Shown here: positions 60,972 through 64,000 of the stretch, in pieces | Layout of the letters: every line of letters begins with the position of its first letter | How positions within the stretch are numbered: position 1 is the stretch's first letter | Source of the DNA: Paenibacillus zeisoli | Lineage (GTDB): Bacteria > Bacillota > Bacilli > Paenibacillales > Paenibacillaceae | Direction of reading: 5' to 3' | DNA: 64,000 nt | Assembly: GCF_003994465.1 (NCBI RefSeq) | Contig: NZ_RZNX01000007.1 | Coordinates: 62,001-126,000, forward strand | Position numbers and translations under genes: made by a program | The notes under the pieces: model-generated | What the model saw: only the letters and a program-made list of their open reading frames with translations | What the model was told of the DNA's origin: nothing | Databases searched by the model: none

Positions 60972-62086
60972 GAAGGAGACATACAGGATTCCGGCGAAGA
61001 CATACGGGTTACCGCAGACCGGGGCCACGAAGATCCAGAAAGGTTGCGAGAACTCGCTTCGAGGCCAGACCACGTACCCGAAGAAGAATTCCGCGTAAAA
61101 GGCAAGCTGCCTACAGCGGGCTTAATCTTAAGGCCTACCGGGCTGGAATGACTCAGGCCACTGTTGTCCCCCGGGAACAACGAGGTGATGCACATATGCA
61201 AATGACGTACAGTACGTGGCATATCCAATCCGGATTAACGAATATGCCTTTCTCTCGTGTGCTCCCTATATTAAAAGCGTATTGTAGAGGATATACGTCA
61301 GTATCCGGAAGTGTGCGCCCCGGCATCCCGGTTCCGCTTCGAAGCAGCGCCTCAGCCGTAGTTACGGTATGTAATGAAATGAAGACGATCTCGGCTGTAT
61401 TGTCTGAGCTTGCGAAGCTGCCTCTCTGCGAAATCATTGTTGTTCTTAATGGATGCAAGGATGGAAGCTTCGCGGAAGTCCGTAAGCATCCGGGAGTTAC
61501 TTTGCTGCATTTTCCTGAGCGTCTAGGTCATGATGTGGGCCGATCTCTGGGGGCAGCAGCTGCCAAAGGAGATATTCTGTTGTTCACAGACGGGGATTTG
61601 GTCATCCCGGCTGAGAAACTTGCCGCTTTCCTCTATGCTGTGGATCGGGGAGCTGATCTGGCTCTGAACAATATTACTCCTTGGCTGCCTGCATTCTCCA
61701 AGCAGGATGAAGTCACCCGCAGCAAATCATTCTTGAATCTTGTTCTGGGCCGGCCGGATCTTAAGGCGAATTCTCTAACCGCTGTTCCGCATGCTCTTTC
61801 TAGACGGGCTATTCAGACCATGGGAACCGCCCCCCTGGCTGTGCCGCCTAAGGCTCAGGCATTGGCCATCCAGCATGGACTGATAGTTACAGCTCCTCTG
61901 GCAGTAGATGTAATCAAGCACAATCGTGTAAGAACAGGAAATACCGGGAATGGCAATATGGTATCAAGGATGATTCTGGGCGATCATATTGAAGCACTCG
62001 GAGAAGCGATGAGCAGAGGAGGGACTCGCCTGGGACTTACCACTCAAGGACGGGCCGAGCTAGCAAAAGTGAGGAATTCCGTATGA
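60968..62086 (+). CDS. Glycosyltransferase family 2, second paralog with Arg-rich head
   Basis: A 372-residue protein. Residues ~130-372 are a GT2 domain clearly related to the preceding gene (LGHDVGRSLGAAAAKGDILLFTDGDL, RPDLKANSLTAVPHALSRRAI). Ahead of it lie ~50 extremely basic residues with a repeated RRRHTGF/RRRHTGY unit and then ~75 residues of unknown type. The basic head could bind a polyanion such as teichoic acid, DNA or a glycan; this is inference. The ATG overlaps the previous stop (ATGA). A later in-frame ATG at about 61196 would remove the head. Confidence 0.83.
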   Translation: MRRRHTGFRRRHTGYRRPGPRRSRKVARTRFEARPRTRRRIPRKRQAAYSGLNLKAYRAGMTQATVVPREQRGDAHMQMTYSTWHIQSGLTNMPFSRVLPILKAYCRGYTSVSGSVRPGIPVPLRSSASAVVTVCNEMKTISAVLSELAKLPLCEIIVVLNGCKDGSFAEVRKHPGVTLLHFPERLGHDVGRSLGAAAAKGDILLFTDGDLVIPAEKLAAFLYAVDRGADLALNNITPWLPAFSKQDEVTRSKSFLNLVLGRPDLKANSLTAVPHALSRRAIQTMGTAPLAVPPKAQALAIQHGLIVTAPLAVDVIKHNRVRTGNTGNGNMVSRMILGDHIEALGEAMSRGGTRLGLTTQGRAELAKVRNSV

Positions 62087-62823
62087 ACGGGTTAACGAGT
62101 ATCATCATCCCAACCTATAACGGTCTCCACCTGCTGTCTCCATGTATAGAGTCGATCCGCAAGCATACTCTTGAACCCTATGAGATCATCGTTGTAGATA
62201 ACGGTTCGAATGACGGGACCGCAGAATACTGTGTGCGGGAGAGGCTGACCTTCATTTCTTTACCCTCGAATGAGGGGTTCCCAGCCGCCTGTAACAGAGG
62301 GCTGTCGATTGCCAGCGGGGAACAGCTTATGCTGCTTAATAATGATTGCCTTGTTGGGCCAGGATGGCTCTCCAATCTCCTGGCCGCACTGCATAGTGCC
62401 GAAGATGTTGGGATTGTGGGCCCGGTAACTAACTATGCCAGCGGCAAGCAGCAGGTAGAGTGCAGCTACAGCGGACCCGAAGAGTTCTATAAGTTCGCGG
62501 CTGCTTATAACCTGCCTGACCCGGCGAAATGGCAGGAATCCTTCCGGATTGTAGGTCTTTGCTTCCTAATAAAACGAAGCACATTCGAAGTGGTAGGACA
62601 GCTGGATGAGAGATTCAGTCCGGGCCATTATGAAGACGATGATTACTGCTATCGGGCAAGAGCGCACGGATACAGGCTGCTGATCTGTGGGGACGCCTTC
62701 ATACATCATGAAGGCAGTGCCAGCTTTAAGGTAGATCATCCTAAGGGATGGACTGATATTATCAGCAGAGGGAGACAGCTGTTTATAGAGAAATGGGGCG
62801 TAGATCCCCAAATATTCATATAA
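62083..62823 (+). CDS. Glycosyltransferase family 2 (rhamnosyltransferase-like)
   Basis: A 246-residue GT2 enzyme: TSIIIPTYNGLHLLSPCIESIRKHT, VDNGSNDGT, SNEGFPAACNRGL, the metal-binding LLNNDCLVGPGWL (Asn-Asp-x-like DxD) and YEDDDYCYRARAHGYRLLICGDAFIHHEGSASF, typical of the WbbL/rhamnosyl group. It overlaps the previous stop (ATGA) and is followed 30 bases later by rmlA, so dTDP-rhamnose is a plausible donor. Confidence 0.88.
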   Translation: MNGLTSIIIPTYNGLHLLSPCIESIRKHTLEPYEIIVVDNGSNDGTAEYCVRERLTFISLPSNEGFPAACNRGLSIASGEQLMLLNNDCLVGPGWLSNLLAALHSAEDVGIVGPVTNYASGKQQVECSYSGPEEFYKFAAAYNLPDPAKWQESFRIVGLCFLIKRSTFEVVGQLDERFSPGHYEDDDYCYRARAHGYRLLICGDAFIHHEGSASFKVDHPKGWTDIISRGRQLFIEKWGVDPQIFI

Positions 62824-62853
62824 TAATTATTTCGTGACGAAGGAGGAGAATCC

Positions 62854-63585
62854 ATGAAAGGCGTGATTTTGGCGGGCGGGACAGGGACCAGGCTTAATCC
62901 GCTAACCCGTCTCATCAACAAGCATCTGCTCCCCGTGGGCAAGCAGCCGATGGTGAGCTACGCTATTGACCGACTCCGCCAGGCAGGCATCACCGATATT
63001 CTCATCGTCATCGGGAAACAGTCGGCTGGATTATATACAGACTTTCTTGGAGGCGGAGAGGCTCTTGGTGTAAGTCTTACTTATAAAATACAAGAGGCCG
63101 CCGGGGGAATAGCCGAGGCTCTGGATTTGGCGCGAAGTTATATTGCTCCTGGGGAACGATTTGTTGTACTGCTTGGAGACAATCTATTCTTGGATGATTT
63201 AACCCCATTTATAAACAAGTTTATCCAGCAGCCTTATGGGAGCGCGAGGGTGCTGCTTAAGCAGGTCGATGATCCAAGAAGATACGGAGTGCCTGTGTTC
63301 GATGAACATGATGACAGATTGATCTCGTATATCGAAGAGAAGCCCTCAGAGCCTAAGTCAGGATACTGCGTCACAGGGATTTATATGTACGATGATACTG
63401 TCTTTGAGGCCATTCGCGGCATAACCCCTTCAAGCCGGGGAGAACTGGAGATTACCGATGTGAACAATGCATATGCCCGGCGGGGCAAGCTTGAATATGA
63501 TGTCCTGCATAAATGGTGGGGAGATGCGGGAACATTCGAATCTTTGGAAGAAGCCGGTCAGCAGATGAAGGGGGTTCAGCCGTGA
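62854..63585 (+). CDS. rmlA: Glucose-1-phosphate thymidylyltransferase RmlA (short form)
   Basis: A 243-residue nucleotidyltransferase making dTDP-glucose, first step to dTDP-rhamnose. Motifs: GVILAGGTGTRLNPLTRLINKHLLPVGKQPM (nucleotide binding and the catalytic Arg/Lys), VLLGDNLF (metal Asp), YIEEKPSEPKSGYCVTGIYMYD and WWGDAGTFES. At 243 residues it is the short type, like SpsI of the Bacillus spore coat, rather than the ~290-residue form. A strong AAGGAGGAGAATCC precedes the ATG. rmlB starts inside its stop. Confidence 0.92.
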   Translation: MKGVILAGGTGTRLNPLTRLINKHLLPVGKQPMVSYAIDRLRQAGITDILIVIGKQSAGLYTDFLGGGEALGVSLTYKIQEAAGGIAEALDLARSYIAPGERFVVLLGDNLFLDDLTPFINKFIQQPYGSARVLLKQVDDPRRYGVPVFDEHDDRLISYIEEKPSEPKSGYCVTGIYMYDDTVFEAIRGITPSSRGELEITDVNNAYARRGKLEYDVLHKWWGDAGTFESLEEAGQQMKGVQP

Positions 63586-64000
63586 TTCGTCTGCTTGTTA
63601 CAGGAGGGCTGGGTTTCATAGGAAGTCACTTTATAGAGTATATGCTTGAGAAATACCCTTCCCTTCATATTGTTAATCTCGATGCGGCAACCTATGCCGG
63701 GAATCCGGATAATACGGAATCCTTCCGGAATAATCCGAGCTACCGCTGGATTCGGGGAGATATCAGGTCTGCGGAACAGATCCGCCAGGCCTTTGTGGAT
63801 CAAATCGATGGGGTTGTACATTTTGCTGCTGAATCGCACGTAGACCGGAGCATTTCCACCCCTGATTTGTTTGCAGAGACCAATGTGCTCGGGACTTTAA
63901 ATCTACTCGAAGAAGCACGAAGACATAATGTGAAGAAATTCGTTCATGTGTCAACAGATGAAGTGTACGGGAGTCTGGGCGATGATGGATTCTTCACAGA
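63582..64000 (+). CDS. rmlB: dTDP-glucose 4,6-dehydratase RmlB (N-terminal part)
   Basis: The gene runs off the right edge; ~139 residues are visible. GTG start at 63582 overlaps the rmlA stop (GTGA). The NAD-binding TGGLGFIGSH (~8-17), NLDAATYAGNPDN, HFAAESHVDRSI and VHVSTDEVYG, with the Asp-Glu pair of the dehydratase active site, identify RmlB, the second step of dTDP-rhamnose synthesis. rmlC/rmlD would be expected beyond the window. Confidence 0.93.
   Translation, partial: MIRLLVTGGLGFIGSHFIEYMLEKYPSLHIVNLDAATYAGNPDNTESFRNNPSYRWIRGDIRSAEQIRQAFVDQIDGVVHFAAESHVDRSISTPDLFAETNVLGTLNLLEEARRHNVKKFVHVSTDEVYGSLGDDGFFT

Noticed and set aside
1..64000. tRNA, rRNA, CRISPR arrays, prophage or transposase genes
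   Set aside because: None was recognised by reading; no regularly spaced repeats, integrase or transposase motifs were seen.

Overview
The window looks like chromosome from a spore-forming, low-to-mid-GC Firmicute, most likely a Paenibacillus or close relative. The grounds are gene content and order shared with Bacillus (yutI, yuzB, yutJ, yutM, yumC, yumB and yuiB around one another; dnaB-dnaI; ecsAB; ktrAB; sdhCAB), two Sda-type sporulation checkpoint proteins, two YheC/YheD-type spore proteins, strong AGGAGG ribosome binding sites and frequent TTG/GTG starts. No rRNA, tRNA, CRISPR array, prophage or insertion sequence was recognised.

Layout. 0-1.3 kb: end of a methionine ABC transporter (metI, metQ). 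1.5-12.5 kb: a redox, Fe-S and respiratory block: an SDR, Nfu-type carrier, YuzB, two type-II NADH dehydrogenase-like flavoproteins, the menaquinone enzyme MqnE, an A-type Fe-S carrier, ferredoxin-NADP reductase YumC, coproheme decarboxylase and YuiB. Embedded in it is sda with four perfect DnaA boxes upstream. 12.8-16.5 kb: an AT-rich accessory stretch (ECF sigma with membrane-anchored partner, transglutaminase-like protein, GNAT, PhzF). 16.8-19.5 kb: an MFS exporter divergent from an XRE-TPR regulator, with twin 19-bp palindromes between them. 19.7-26.9 kb: dnaB-dnaI, an Asp-box lipoprotein, trxA and a uvrC with a large linker insertion. 27.3-31.1 kb: CPBP protease, ktrB-ktrA. 31.2-35.5 kb: LysR divergent from sdhCAB. 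35.8-46.6 kb: K+ channel, acetyltransferase, histidinol-phosphatase-like gene, LysR, CheX, SDR, an unusual MCP, a DEVD helicase, ecsAB. 46.8-52 kb: YjcZ-like peptide, aminotransferase, PPOX protein divergent from a MocR regulator, AraC regulator, Arg-rich peptide. 52-57.3 kb: secreted GH43 arabinanase, psd, a broken PH-domain gene, a second Sda-like gene, a VOC protein. 57.5-64 kb: YheC/D, GT4, three GT2 enzymes, rmlA and the start of rmlB; this is probably a spore-surface or cell-surface glycan cluster that continues past the window.

The most interesting signals lie between genes. A roughly 130-bp structured element occurs twice in opposite orientation (27.1 kb and 56.4 kb). Its 15-bp stem differs by paired, compensatory changes, while the flanking single-stranded blocks are identical. 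Other signals are the DnaA-box cluster before sda, a Rex-like operator on the -10 box of the NADH dehydrogenase gene, a hairpin covering the start of a small zinc-ribbon gene, a 27-bp palindrome beside a cre site before the arabinanase, and a three-hairpin leader ending in a terminator just before the VOC gene.
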